A stretch of 64,000 nucleotides of DNA, taken from positions 1 through 64,000 of the forward strand of contig NZ_LWQT01000055.1 of NCBI RefSeq assembly GCF_001650715.1. Reading direction: 5' to 3'. Below, piece by piece: positions 46,817 to 54,780 of this stretch. Made by a program: the position numbers and the translations under genes. Origin of the DNA: Paramagnetospirillum marisnigri. GTDB lineage: Bacteria; Pseudomonadota; Alphaproteobacteria; Rhodospirillales; Magnetospirillaceae. Position 1 is the first letter of the stretch. Every line of letters begins with the position of its first letter. The notes under the pieces are model-generated. The model did not search any database and had not been told where the DNA came from. It saw only the letters and a program-made list of their open reading frames with translations.

Positions 46817-48541
46817 TTACTTCATCCCGTAAAGGGTTGCCGACGCCGTCAGGATGTTCTGACCACAGCCGATCCTCAGAGCATCCACGACACTGGTGTC
46901 ATAGACATACCCAGACGCCCAGAACGACCGCATGGCGTTGTAGAAGAATACCGACCCGTGATGTTCCACCCTGGTATAGACGGTGGGGTTTCTCGCGTTC
47001 AGGATAAGGATGTGACCGCAGTACCCGCCCTCTCCGGCAGTGCTGGTGGCAAGGGACTGACATAACCGGATCGTCCAATTGTTGTGGTCCGCCCCCGATC
47101 CCCAGTACGAGGTCGATCCATCCTCGTTCACGCACCCCCCGGTCCAGTCATAGATATTGCTGAACCAGGACGCACCACTCTCCTTGCGGAATTCAAGCTC
47201 TGGCGTCACGTTCCCGGCGACGTCGGGCCTAAGATTCTCGACAATCACCAGATATGTCCGATACGCATCGGACAACCCCGTGAACTGGATATACGCCGCG
47301 GGTGATGAAATCGTGGCGGTGGATATTTTCACCAGATCGCCCCCACCACCCGCCGGAAAGGCGATGGTCCCGGCACCGTCGTTGTAGCTGCCGCCCGCCG
47401 CCGCCACCATGGCGCCCACCACGTCCTGGACGCCTTCGGTCCAGTCGGTGATGGCGGTGCTGGCATGGCCGTGGCTGGCGGCGGCGGCGGCGAGATTGCT
47501 CCGAGCCGTCGCCGGATTGGCAACGTCGGCCAAGTTGTTGGCGGCGGCGAGAGTGCCGTTGCCCGAGACATAGGCCGCCACCCAGGCGGTGCCGGTCCAC
47601 AACTGCATGGCTCCGGCGGTGGTGTCGAAATAGAGCGCGCCACCCACCAGGGCGTTGCCGTCGTTGTCCAGCGTGGGGGCGCTGGCCTTGGCGCCGAGAT
47701 AACGGTCATCGAAGCTGTCATAGGCGGCGAGGGTGGCGTCACGCGCCGCCTCGGCCGCCATCTGGGCAACCTGGGCGGCGTTGCGATAGGCGAGCGCGTT
47801 GGTCTCGGAGCCCGAGGCGGCCAGGGCGGACGCGGCGGCGGCAGCCCTGTCAGCAGCCACCAGGGCCTTGTCCGCCGCGACAACGGCCCTATCGGCGGCG
47901 ACCTGGGCGGCATCGGCCGTCACCGCGATCCAGTCGGCATGGGTCGCGGCCGCGTCGGAAGCGACGGAGGTCTGGGCCGCGCTGGCCTCGGAGGCCTTGG
48001 CGGTGGCGATGGCGGCGGACGCCTGGGCGGCGGCGGCGCTGGCGGCGGCGGTGTCGAGATCGCTGGCGGAATTCTCCAGCCCGCTGCCATCGGCATTCCA
48101 TTTCAGGGCACGACCGCCCACCGGCTCGGGCAGGGTGAGGTCGGCGGCATCGGTGCTGAGAAAGGAGCGCCGCACGGCGCGCGAGGCTTCCTCGGCCACC
48201 TGCTGCAGGGCGGCGGTCTGGTAGTCCAACTCGTCGTTCAGTTCCTTGGCGCGGATCAGGCCATCATGGAGATAGTCGGTGTCGCGCCGGATGCTCAGGC
48301 GACGGCGCAGGGTGACGAAACCTCCGGCGGCGGGCGGCTGGGCGAACAGCACGCTTCCCCCGCCCGAGACTCCGGCACTCGACACCGCATAGACGGCAGG
48401 CAGTTGCAGTTCGTCATCGACCCAGACCTCCAGGTCCTGGGGCTTGAAGATGGGAAAGGGATAGGTGAAGGCGGCCTGGACGCCGTTGGCCACGTATTGG
48501 ACGCGCGGCACGGCATCACCTACCTGGATATGGTCAGCCAT
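46817..48541 (-). CDS. Phage tail fibre protein, first copy
   Basis: 574 residues with the T7 gp17-type N-terminus (VANGVQAAFTYPFPIFKPQ, DLEVWVDDELQLP, VTLRRRLSIRRDTDYL) that attaches fibres to the tail. A long Ala/Ser/Thr-rich helical region (about residues 155-275) is the coiled-coil stalk, followed by a collar-like GGALYFDTTAGAMQLWTGTAWVA segment and a unique C-terminal receptor-binding part from about 400 on. AAGGAG lies 8 bases before the ATG. It lies between gp12-like and the small chaperone-like gene. Confidence 0.85.
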   Translation of the reverse strand: MADHIQVGDAVPRVQYVANGVQAAFTYPFPIFKPQDLEVWVDDELQLPAVYAVSSAGVSGGGSVLFAQPPAAGGFVTLRRRLSIRRDTDYLHDGLIRAKELNDELDYQTAALQQVAEEASRAVRRSFLSTDAADLTLPEPVGGRALKWNADGSGLENSASDLDTAAASAAAAQASAAIATAKASEASAAQTSVASDAAATHADWIAVTADAAQVAADRAVVAADKALVAADRAAAAASALAASGSETNALAYRNAAQVAQMAAEAARDATLAAYDSFDDRYLGAKASAPTLDNDGNALVGGALYFDTTAGAMQLWTGTAWVAAYVSGNGTLAAANNLADVANPATARSNLAAAAASHGHASTAITDWTEGVQDVVGAMVAAAGGSYNDGAGTIAFPAGGGGDLVKISTATISSPAAYIQFTGLSDAYRTYLVIVENLRPDVAGNVTPELEFRKESGASWFSNIYDWTGGCVNEDGSTSYWGSGADHNNWTIRLCQSLATSTAGEGGYCGHILILNARNPTVYTRVEHHGSVFFYNAMRSFWASGYVYDTSVVDALRIGCGQNILTASATLYGMK

Positions 48542-48571
48542 GTTGGGCTCCTTGAAACGGATTTGAAAAAG

Positions 48572-50476
48572 TCAGTCGGCGAATTTCATCTGGGTGGTCA
48601 CCGACAGCACACAGCAGGGCAACGGCGAATCCTGGCGGATCCGCCACAGCGGTTGCAGGGCATCATGCTTCCAGCCCAGGGCCCGCACGGCGATATCGCC
48701 GGAAAAGCGGGGCGGCGCCGCGCCAAAGCGGGCACTGCCGAAGCGGCGCAACGGCACCGGCAGCGGCCCGCGCCCGGTATCCACATGCAGTGCCGCCGTC
48801 TCCAGCACCCGGAAACTGGCCTGGACCAGCCGGACGGCACGGCCGGGCGTGGCGGCCTGGGACGACCCGGTCATGGGCGGCAGCGGCTCGATCTCGTGGG
48901 TGAAGGGCAGCCCGGCCTGGATGGCGGCGGCGGGCTGGGCCAAGGTGATCTGCCCGCCGCTCACCACCTGGTCGGCTAGGGTACCGCCATCGGCCAGCAC
49001 CCGGAGGCTGCGACCCTCCAGATGGCCGAGCCCGCTCCAAACGGTGGCGGGTGTGGCCTGCTGGCCGGTCAGGGCGCAATCCAGCGACAGGGCGCTGTCG
49101 AAGCGTTCCAGGAAAACCGCACCCTGGCGCTCGACCAGCACATGGACCTCGCCGCCCATCACCGCCACCGCCAGGAAGCGCCCATCGGTGTGCAGCACGC
49201 TCCAGGCGGTGACCTTCTCCGAGCGATAGACCGTCAGCACGCCGAGACTGCCGTCGTCCATGACCACATGGAACAGCCGCCGCCCGCCGTCGTAGTCCTG
49301 GTCCAGCGGATGGTTCATCACATGCTTGGCGATCATGGCCAGATCGGTGGACTGATAGGCCTGCTCCACATCGGCATAGAGGAATTCGCGCAGATCACGG
49401 CCATTGCGCGAGATGAAATGGGTAGCGCCGTCCACGTCGCGGGGCGGCACCAGGCGGTCGTTGGGGGAGCCGACACGGGTCTGGCGGATCACCTGGATCT
49501 TGGTGGGGGTCAGCGGCGCGCCGCTGACCATGTATTCCGCCTCGGTGGTGAAAACCTGGAGATGGCGACCGGAAAACACCGCCCGGATGGCGTTGACGGG
49601 ATCGGACAGCATGGAGAACTCGATGGCTTCATCGTCGAGGCCGGTGCCGAGGTCGAAATTGAATAGATCCATGCTTTGCGACAGCCACAGCCGCCCGGGC
49701 AGGTCGCGGCTGCCGCCGATCACCAGGCGGCCCTGGTGGAAGCAGACCGAGGCGGGCCAACCGCGCAGGGCCGAGAACGCCTGTTCCTCCCAATCACTGG
49801 TGGCCTGGGTATCGGTCAGACCCTCCTTGACCTCGGCGGTGGCCGAGGTGGCCGAGGCCACGGCGGTGATCAGCACCTGCTTGGCCTTGAGGCGGAAGCG
49901 CAATCCCACATGCCCGGCCTGGAACATCCCTGCCGAGGCGGTCAGGGTGATGGTCCCCGAACCGGCGCTCGGCGTCAGGGTCACCGCGTCCTCGGCGAAT
50001 TTGTGATGGGGCAGGCAGATGACGCCGTCTTCCTCGAAGAACGCCCAGTCGTTCATGGTCCAGATGCCGCTACTGGTGCGCACGATCTTCTTCGGCGGGC
50101 AGTCGGGATGGGTCACCAGCAAGGTGTCGGCGCTTTGCGCCCAGGCCAGTTGAGGGATCCGGTCGGTGGTCCACGGCGTCGCCAGGGTCTGGATCCGGCT
50201 GCCGCCCTGATAGACGTCCAGATAACCGTCACTCACCACCAGCAGATAGGTCTGCTCGGTGTTGAAGGCGAAGCCGATCAGGCGGCCGGGACCACGGACG
50301 GTATCCACGTAGCGCAGGCCGGGTCGGCGACTGACGCCGCCGGTGGGAGCGACGATGACGTTGCGCAGCCGTCTGGCGCCATTGGCATAGGCGCCGAGAT
50401 CGCCGCGTCCCAGCAGGGCGGGGTCCAGTTCTCCGGCGGTGAAGCTGGTCTTGGTGACATTGACCATGCCGCTCAT
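48572..50476 (-). CDS. Tail tubular protein B (gp12-like nozzle)
   Basis: 634 residues. The N-terminus VTKTSFTAGELDPALLGRGDLGAYANGARRLRNVIVAPTGGVSRRPGLRYVD in outline is the signature of podoviral nozzle proteins (T7 gp12 class). Beta-propeller-like repeats follow (FNTEQTYLLVVSDGYLDVYQ, LAWAQSADTLLVTHPDCPPKKI). It forms the distal tail tube through which DNA leaves. Its ATG overlaps the gp11-like stop by ATGA, so the two tail-tube genes are coupled, as expected for proteins made in fixed ratio. Confidence 0.85.
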   Translation of the reverse strand: MSGMVNVTKTSFTAGELDPALLGRGDLGAYANGARRLRNVIVAPTGGVSRRPGLRYVDTVRGPGRLIGFAFNTEQTYLLVVSDGYLDVYQGGSRIQTLATPWTTDRIPQLAWAQSADTLLVTHPDCPPKKIVRTSSGIWTMNDWAFFEEDGVICLPHHKFAEDAVTLTPSAGSGTITLTASAGMFQAGHVGLRFRLKAKQVLITAVASATSATAEVKEGLTDTQATSDWEEQAFSALRGWPASVCFHQGRLVIGGSRDLPGRLWLSQSMDLFNFDLGTGLDDEAIEFSMLSDPVNAIRAVFSGRHLQVFTTEAEYMVSGAPLTPTKIQVIRQTRVGSPNDRLVPPRDVDGATHFISRNGRDLREFLYADVEQAYQSTDLAMIAKHVMNHPLDQDYDGGRRLFHVVMDDGSLGVLTVYRSEKVTAWSVLHTDGRFLAVAVMGGEVHVLVERQGAVFLERFDSALSLDCALTGQQATPATVWSGLGHLEGRSLRVLADGGTLADQVVSGGQITLAQPAAAIQAGLPFTHEIEPLPPMTGSSQAATPGRAVRLVQASFRVLETAALHVDTGRGPLPVPLRRFGSARFGAAPPRFSGDIAVRALGWKHDALQPLWRIRQDSPLPCCVLSVTTQMKFAD

Positions 50477-51042
50477 GAGCGCACCTCCACCAGCGGGAAA
50501 TCGGCGATGGCGGCGGGGGTCTGCTGCTGGCCGTCGATCAGCTTGGCGCGGCGGAACTCGTCCTCAGCCAGGCGGAACAGGAACTGGGCCCGGGTGGTGC
50601 TTTCGGTGACCGGAATGCAGAACTCGGCGGTCAGGCGCGCCATCAGCATCTGGTCGAAAAAGGGCGGAAAGCCGCTTTCATCGGGGCGAAAGACATAGGT
50701 CAGCACCACCTCCTCGGCATCGCACAACAGCCGGTCCTGGTGGATGCGATAGGTCAGGCCCTGGCCGCGCCCGCCCGGTCCCGCCGACAGCACCCGCAGG
50801 AAATCGGCGGGCAGTTGGAAGGCATTGGCGAAATCGGCCACCGGCGCCGCCGCCAGCCGGGGCAGGCTGCCCTGGGCGGTGGCGAAGCTCCAGGGATGGG
50901 ACGACAGCACCGCGTCGCGCAGCGGCGGATACAGCAGGGCGGCCACCTCGGATTCGGCGGTGCCGTCCTCGAAGCTGGCGATGGGACTGGCGCCGAGCCG
51001 CAGCAGGGCGCGCGAGCACAAGGCGATGGCGGACAGGGCCAT
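50473..51042 (-). CDS. Tail tubular protein A (gp11-like adaptor)
   Basis: 189 residues, the usual size for the T7 gp11-type adaptor that joins the portal ring to the nozzle. Family features: IALCSRALLRLGASPIASFEDGTAESEVAALLYPPLRDAVLSSHPWSFAT in outline, LPADFLRVLSAG and YRIHQDRLLCDAEEVVLTYVFRPDESGFPPFFDQMLMARLTAEF in outline. The ATG at 51042 was chosen for its AGGAGA site; an in-frame start eight codons earlier adds only a charged leader. Confidence 0.85.
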   Translation of the reverse strand: MALSAIALCSRALLRLGASPIASFEDGTAESEVAALLYPPLRDAVLSSHPWSFATAQGSLPRLAAAPVADFANAFQLPADFLRVLSAGPGGRGQGLTYRIHQDRLLCDAEEVVLTYVFRPDESGFPPFFDQMLMARLTAEFCIPVTESTTRAQFLFRLAEDEFRRAKLIDGQQQTPAAIADFPLVEVRS

Positions 51043-51073
51043 GGCGTTTCTCCTGGAATGGGACAATGGAATG

Positions 51074-51104
51074 AAAAAACCCGCCGGACCAAGGGTCGGG
51101 CGGG
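51074..51104 (-). terminator. Minus-strand terminator before the gp11-like gene
   Basis: Stem CCCGCC-G-GACC (51080-51090) / GGTC-G-GGCGGG (51094-51104), loop AAG, with six A on the plus strand (51074-51079). It follows the secreted-partner gene that ends at 51160. Confidence 0.75.
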
Positions 51105-51159
51105 CTGAACAGAATGCGTATCGGGTCGGGTTAGCTGGCGGAATTCGCCTGAACAGGGT

Positions 51160-51762
51160 TCATCGGTTCGGTGCCGCTGTCCCGTCCGGCCAGTTGTAAC
51201 GATCACCCAACGGGCACTCGACGCCATCGACCACCCAGCCGCGAGACTCTTTCTTCATCCGGTATCGGGCCGTCCAAGGGCCGGAGCGTTTCCAGGCGGC
51301 AAGGATGATGGCCGTGTCACCCGTACTATGTTCGGTGCGATACCAGTAACCATGGGGGGCCACATCCTGGGCGCAGTTGATCGGGCTTGATTCCAGCCCG
51401 CACATATCACCCTCGACATACTCGCCGCCACAATTCTGGACGACCAATTCGCGCTCAAAGGCCGCGACGGCATCGAGATAAGCTGAAGTGAAATGCCGAC
51501 CGAAGAGCTTGTGATGCAAGCGCCTGCCGCCTTTGTAATCAATGAGAAATTGGTGAAGTCGCGAATCTCCCAACGGAGGAGTGGCCTCCACTTTCAGCAG
51601 GGCATTCACTGCCCGCTCCGGCGACGAGTGGGGCCGATGGAACGTACTCGTCACCGAAGTCGCATCCTCCCCTAAAGACGGACTAGAGGCGAAGGGGGCC
51701 ACGAGCAGGCTAAGGAGTACGACGATAGATTTGATAGGCTGGCTTGTGCGTACGGTACCCAT
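51160..51762 (-). CDS. Secreted protein overlapping the amidase-like gene
   Basis: 200 residues. A hydrophobic signal peptide (IKSIVVLLSLLVAPFASSPSLG) is followed by a mature domain with SSPERAVNALLKVEATPP and YLDAVAAFERELV, paired cysteines (NCGGEYVEGDMCG, INCAQD) and a C-terminal WTARYRMKKESRGWVVDGVECP. The late pattern is like DUF3828-type periplasmic proteins, which I name only as a possibility. It starts at 51762 inside the 3' end of the amidase-like gene (53-base overlap), so the two are tightly coupled. A secreted inhibitor or immunity partner of that enzyme is one reading. Confidence 0.55.
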   Translation of the reverse strand: MGTVRTSQPIKSIVVLLSLLVAPFASSPSLGEDATSVTSTFHRPHSSPERAVNALLKVEATPPLGDSRLHQFLIDYKGGRRLHHKLFGRHFTSAYLDAVAAFERELVVQNCGGEYVEGDMCGLESSPINCAQDVAPHGYWYRTEHSTGDTAIILAAWKRSGPWTARYRMKKESRGWVVDGVECPLGDRYNWPDGTAAPNR

Positions 51763-52306
51763 CGCCACCCCACATATCCCTTTGCTTATGATCCGAAACC
51801 CAACCGCCTCCATCGTGCATAGCGATGTGGCCGTGTTTGCTGCCGCCTGGATGGGGTTGAATAACGATGACATCACCCTTTTGTGGTTTATACCCGTCCT
51901 TGGAAACAGGTTCAAATCCAGCCTTCTCCAGTGAAGGTCCCATATCCTTGGCTGATTCGACGCCTGCACCGACCTTGAGACCGCCCGCAGCAAGGGCTGA
52001 TTTCACGAATCTTGCACAATATTTGGTTGGGCCGAGAGCTGCCTGACTTCTCAATTTTTCGACGGCCTTGTCCGCATCGAACGGTGCCTTGCCTCCACTG
52101 CCGCCGCTTCGTTCGTGCGCCGCGACCTCCACCACCTGACCGTTGACGGTGCGGCTGTAGCCGCGAACCTGGATGCTTCCGCTGGCGACCTTGGTTCCGT
52201 CAGAGGCATAGATGTGCCCATCGGCACCCTGGTGGCGTTCCAGCGAATCGGTGTGATCGCCGCGCAGGCTCTGGTCGGGGTAGAGGGTGGCGAAGCCCCG
52301 CGACAC
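51710..52306 (-). CDS. Amidase/CHAP-like cell-wall hydrolase, C-terminal part
   Basis: 198 residues from a GTG at 52306 with a poor ribosome site. The C-terminal ~110 residues have a cysteine-histidine hydrolase look: KYCARFVKSALAAGGL (candidate nucleophile Cys), KPQKGDVIVIQPHPGG, KHGHIAMHDGGGWVSDH (candidate His) and MWGGDGYRTH. This is the order of NlpC/CHAP or Tae-type peptidoglycan amidases. The N-terminal GFATLYPD continues in sense the small frame just upstream (52308-52409): deleting one base at 52310 fuses them. It probably is the main part of one virion-associated lytic enzyme. Confidence 0.6.
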   Translation of the reverse strand: MSRGFATLYPDQSLRGDHTDSLERHQGADGHIYASDGTKVASGSIQVRGYSRTVNGQVVEVAAHERSGGSGGKAPFDADKAVEKLRSQAALGPTKYCARFVKSALAAGGLKVGAGVESAKDMGPSLEKAGFEPVSKDGYKPQKGDVIVIQPHPGGSKHGHIAMHDGGGWVSDHKQRDMWGGDGYRTHKPAYQIYRRTP

Positions 52307-52307
52307 C

Positions 52308-52409
52308 TTAGTCGCGCCACGACGGGTAGTCCGGGTGACGCGGGTTGGAGTAACGGGGGTCGGCCATGGCCTTCTTCAGGTTGGCCTCGGTGAGGGGAAG
52401 GGTGGACAT
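52308..52409 (-). CDS. N-terminal fragment of the amidase-like protein, out of frame
   Basis: 33 codons from the ATG at 52409 (GGAGA upstream) to TAA at 52308-52310: MSTLPLTEANLKKAM then ADPRYSNPRHPDYPSWRD. The next gene begins one base later in another frame with VSRGFATLYP. If base 52310 is skipped the two read as one chain, DPRY-x14-VSRGF-x2-LYP, which parallels the C-terminus of the scaffold-like protein (DPRY-x11-VSAGF-x2-LYG). The fragment is therefore part of the amidase gene, separated by a frameshift, error or recoding site. Confidence 0.6.
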   Translation of the reverse strand: MSTLPLTEANLKKAMADPRYSNPRHPDYPSWRD

Positions 52410-52560
52410 GGACGGTCTCCGGTCGAGAAAGCCAATCCCCGCCCCTCGCGCGCAGAAGGAGGGGCACGCGCCAGGGGCGGGGCGGCGGCCAGCGCTCCAC
52501 GGGCAAGCAGGGGGGAACCCGCCCGGATCGCCGGGGCCGAGGGAATTTCGCGGTCAAGGA

Positions 52561-52592
52561 CATCCTCCCCCGGCCGCAACCGGGGGAGGATG
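52561..52592. terminator. Hairpin between the capsid genes and the amidase gene
   Basis: Perfect 13-base stem CATCCTCCCCCGG (52561-52573) / 52580-52592 with a 6-base loop. It lies 11 bases after the small virion gene's stop on the minus strand. No T run. The rest of 52410-52602 is GC-rich with no gene I can support. Confidence 0.55.
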
Positions 52593-52602
52593 GAGACAGA
52601 TG

Positions 52603-52872
52603 CTACCGGCTGTCGGCGGCGCCGATCTGGGTCAGGTCGTTGACATCGACCACGCCGCCGGAATTGGCGGAGACCAGGAACAGGCCGCCCTTCATGGTTC
52701 CGGCGGTATCCACATTGGCGACGATGATGTCACCGACCCGCAGCATGGTGGAGGCGGCGTTGAAATAGCCCTCCGTATCCATGGTATTGGCGACATCGGC
52801 GGTGGTGTAGTGCCACAGGGTGAAGCCGTTGGCATAGGCCAGCACGCTGAGATCCTTGGACAGATAGGCCAT
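52603..52872 (-). CDS. Small virion-associated protein next to the capsid gene
   Basis: 89 residues: MAYLSKDLSVLAYANGFTLWHY then FNAASTMLRVGDIIVANVDTAGTMKGGLFLVSANSGGVVDVNDLT in outline, mostly beta with alternating hydrophobic residues. Small genes with this type of sequence commonly follow the capsid gene of alphaproteobacterial podoviruses and probably encode a head decoration or fibre protein. It starts 10 bases after the capsid stop. I cannot name it more closely. Confidence 0.6.
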   Translation of the reverse strand: MAYLSKDLSVLAYANGFTLWHYTTADVANTMDTEGYFNAASTMLRVGDIIVANVDTAGTMKGGLFLVSANSGGVVDVNDLTQIGAADSR

Positions 52873-52882
52873 GGGGGGCTCC

Positions 52883-53701
52883 TTAGGGTTCGAGGCAGCG
52901 CAGGCTGACGATGCCCACGGGGTCGATCAGGGCGCTGCCCTGGGACATGAAGTTGTTGATGAACCAGGCGGCGCGATCGCCCTGATAGGTGATCTCGGTC
53001 TTGACCTCGGCGCCGCAGGCATGGCCGATGGCGGTCTTGTGGTACCAGTAGCAATAGCGGGTGGTGCCGCTCTTGGTCAGGCCGGAGTGGGGCATCCACA
53101 GGGTGCCCAGCCACTTCTTGGCCTGGGTGCCCTTCCACGGCAGGTCATCGGCGCCGACATAGTCGGAGCTGGAGAATTCTTCGATATCCATCAGCTCGGA
53201 CCACTGCTTCCAGCCGACCACGGCATAACGCTCGCCGTCATCGGGGACATCGGCCTCGCCCAGCTTCTCGAAGGCCTCCAGCACCTTGGCCTTGGTCAGG
53301 CCGGAGGACCCGTCCAGGGCGTAGTTGGTGGACTTGTCCAGTTCGGCGATGATCAGTTCGTCGGTCTTGCGGCCCAGGGCATAGGCCCCGGCATTGGTCA
53401 GGACCTGGCGCTCGTTGTGCTCGATCTTCAGGTCGTCCAGCTTGTCCAGCCAGTCACCGGCGTAATAGTCGTAAAGCTGGCATTCGACGGTGCCGTGGTC
53501 GACATTCATCACCGGCACCTTGCCGTGGCGGGCCTTGGTGGCGGCGGAACCCTTGCCGACCTTCTGGAACACCGCGATGGCGCCCTTGACGTCGTTGCGC
53601 ACGCGGACGGTGTTGCGCAGCTTGGTGCCCATGCGCTGATAGGCGGCATGGACCTCGTGGCCATACTGCTTCGAGTAGGCGTTGATCACACTCGCGGACA
53701 T
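52883..53701 (-). CDS. Phage major capsid protein
   Basis: 272 residues. The N-terminus SVINAYSKQYGHEVHAAYQRMGTKLRNTVRVR and a mid part LYDYYAGDWLDKLDDLKIEHNERQVLTNAGAYALGRKTDELIIAEL in outline are typical of HK97-fold capsid proteins of podoviruses in alphaproteobacteria; the C-terminus has ITYQGDRAAWFINNFMSQGSALIDP. I chose the ATG at 53701, preceded by AAGGGAACAAAAC, rather than a much longer upstream start. Its place after portal and scaffold genes and before gp11/gp12-like genes is the T7-type order, but host and lysozyme genes intervene on the upstream side. Confidence 0.78.
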   Translation of the reverse strand: MSASVINAYSKQYGHEVHAAYQRMGTKLRNTVRVRNDVKGAIAVFQKVGKGSAATKARHGKVPVMNVDHGTVECQLYDYYAGDWLDKLDDLKIEHNERQVLTNAGAYALGRKTDELIIAELDKSTNYALDGSSGLTKAKVLEAFEKLGEADVPDDGERYAVVGWKQWSELMDIEEFSSSDYVGADDLPWKGTQAKKWLGTLWMPHSGLTKSGTTRYCYWYHKTAIGHACGAEVKTEITYQGDRAAWFINNFMSQGSALIDPVGIVSLRCLEP

Positions 53702-54034
53702 GTTTTGTTCCCTTGCTGTCTGGGGGAATGGGAGGATGGCGCCCGGACATGGGTTATGAGCCGCCGACGGCCGTGACGGTTGCTCGCCGAAGCCCGACGC
53801 GCGAATGCCCATCGGGCCAAGCCTGGAAGGGCCGGTTGTCCGTGGGCGCAATTGTGGTGTTGATAGGAATTAAGATACACTATCCCCTGCTATTGTTAAT
53901 ATATTCCTTTATAAATTTTTGAACTATTCCCGATCGCCGACCCTGGCCAAATTCCCTCTGTCCCCCATCATGAAAATCGTTATTATCTGGCCGATTCGAT
54001 TGCTGCATGCGGATTTCGAGGGACAAGGACGTCC
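53702..54034. promoter_or_regulatory. Gene-free divergent region with AT-rich island
   Basis: A 333-base gap between the capsid gene (minus) and the signalling/iron operon (plus). Bases 53870-53930 are strongly AT-rich (TTGTTAATATATTC, then TTTATAAATTTTTG) and are the best place for the operon promoter, though no clean -35/-10 pair stands out. A stretch ending GTTATTATC (53979-53987) matches a Fur box at about 12 of 19 positions, which is weak. The left half (53702-53860) is GC-rich and has nothing I recognise. Confidence 0.4.
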
Positions 54035-54763
54035 ATGAACCAGGTGTCGACTCCGGTACGCGAACGGACACCGCGCACCGACCGTATCGAGGCTCGGGCC
54101 AACGGATTGCTGAGCGATTGCCGCCGGGCCTTCCACGCCTTTGGCGAGCTGGATGAGCTGGCCGAGAACCTGCGGATTTTATCCCTGAATGCCGAACTGG
54201 CCGCCGGACGGGCGGGCGACAAGGGCCGGGCGGTGCGGGCGCTGACCCAATACACCCGCGAACTGGTCAACCGGCTGGCCCAGATCCAGGGCGAGATGAA
54301 TTCCCTGCGCGGCCGCACCTTCGCCCTGTCCTCGACCATCCTGCGGGGCCTCAGCCAGATGTCGCTGTTCGAGCGGGCCTGCGGCCTGATCGACGACCAT
54401 GATCATGACGCCCGCGCCAAATCGGCGGCCGACCACGCCTTCCACGACATCATGCGCATGCTGGTGGACACCCTGAGTGACATGGCCAATTGCGTGGGCG
54501 AGTTGGCCCGGCGGGCCCATGGCGTCGAGGAGGTGGTCAGCCAGTCGGATTCCATCGCCACCAACATCGCCATCGAGGCCGCCGCCGCCGGGGTGCATGA
54601 AAAGGAATTCCGCACGGTGTCGGATACGATGCGGCATTACGTGGACGATCTGCGCAAGATGATCGACGAGGCTTCCGATGCCGTCCGCCGCGCGTCCGAA
54701 AAGGGCGAATCGTTGCGCAGGCTCGGCATGGACAGCCTCGGCGAACTCGGATTCAACGGCTAA
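54035..54763 (+). CDS. Cytoplasmic chemotaxis-type signalling protein
   Basis: 242 residues, all-helical, with no membrane segment or HAMP. Two stretches resemble chemoreceptor tips: NLRILSLNAELAAGRAGDKGRAVRAL in outline and SIATNIAIEAAAAGVHEKEFRTVSDTMRHYVDDL in outline. It may scaffold CheA/CheW or act as a soluble receptor subunit. The next gene in the operon is an ODP-like protein, and ODP is known in spirochaetes as an oxygen sensor that works with chemotaxis proteins. That pairing suggests an oxygen-linked signalling role; no che kinase is in view. Confidence 0.7.
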   Translation: MNQVSTPVRERTPRTDRIEARANGLLSDCRRAFHAFGELDELAENLRILSLNAELAAGRAGDKGRAVRALTQYTRELVNRLAQIQGEMNSLRGRTFALSSTILRGLSQMSLFERACGLIDDHDHDARAKSAADHAFHDIMRMLVDTLSDMANCVGELARRAHGVEEVVSQSDSIATNIAIEAAAAGVHEKEFRTVSDTMRHYVDDLRKMIDEASDAVRRASEKGESLRRLGMDSLGELGFNG

Positions 54764-54780
54764 CGGCTAGCGAGCGAAAC

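Noticed and set aside
52410-52602. A coding gene in the GC-rich gap between the small virion gene and the amidase gene
   Set aside because: Frames in all directions are Pro/Arg/Ala-rich without ribosome sites; the stretch holds hairpins only.
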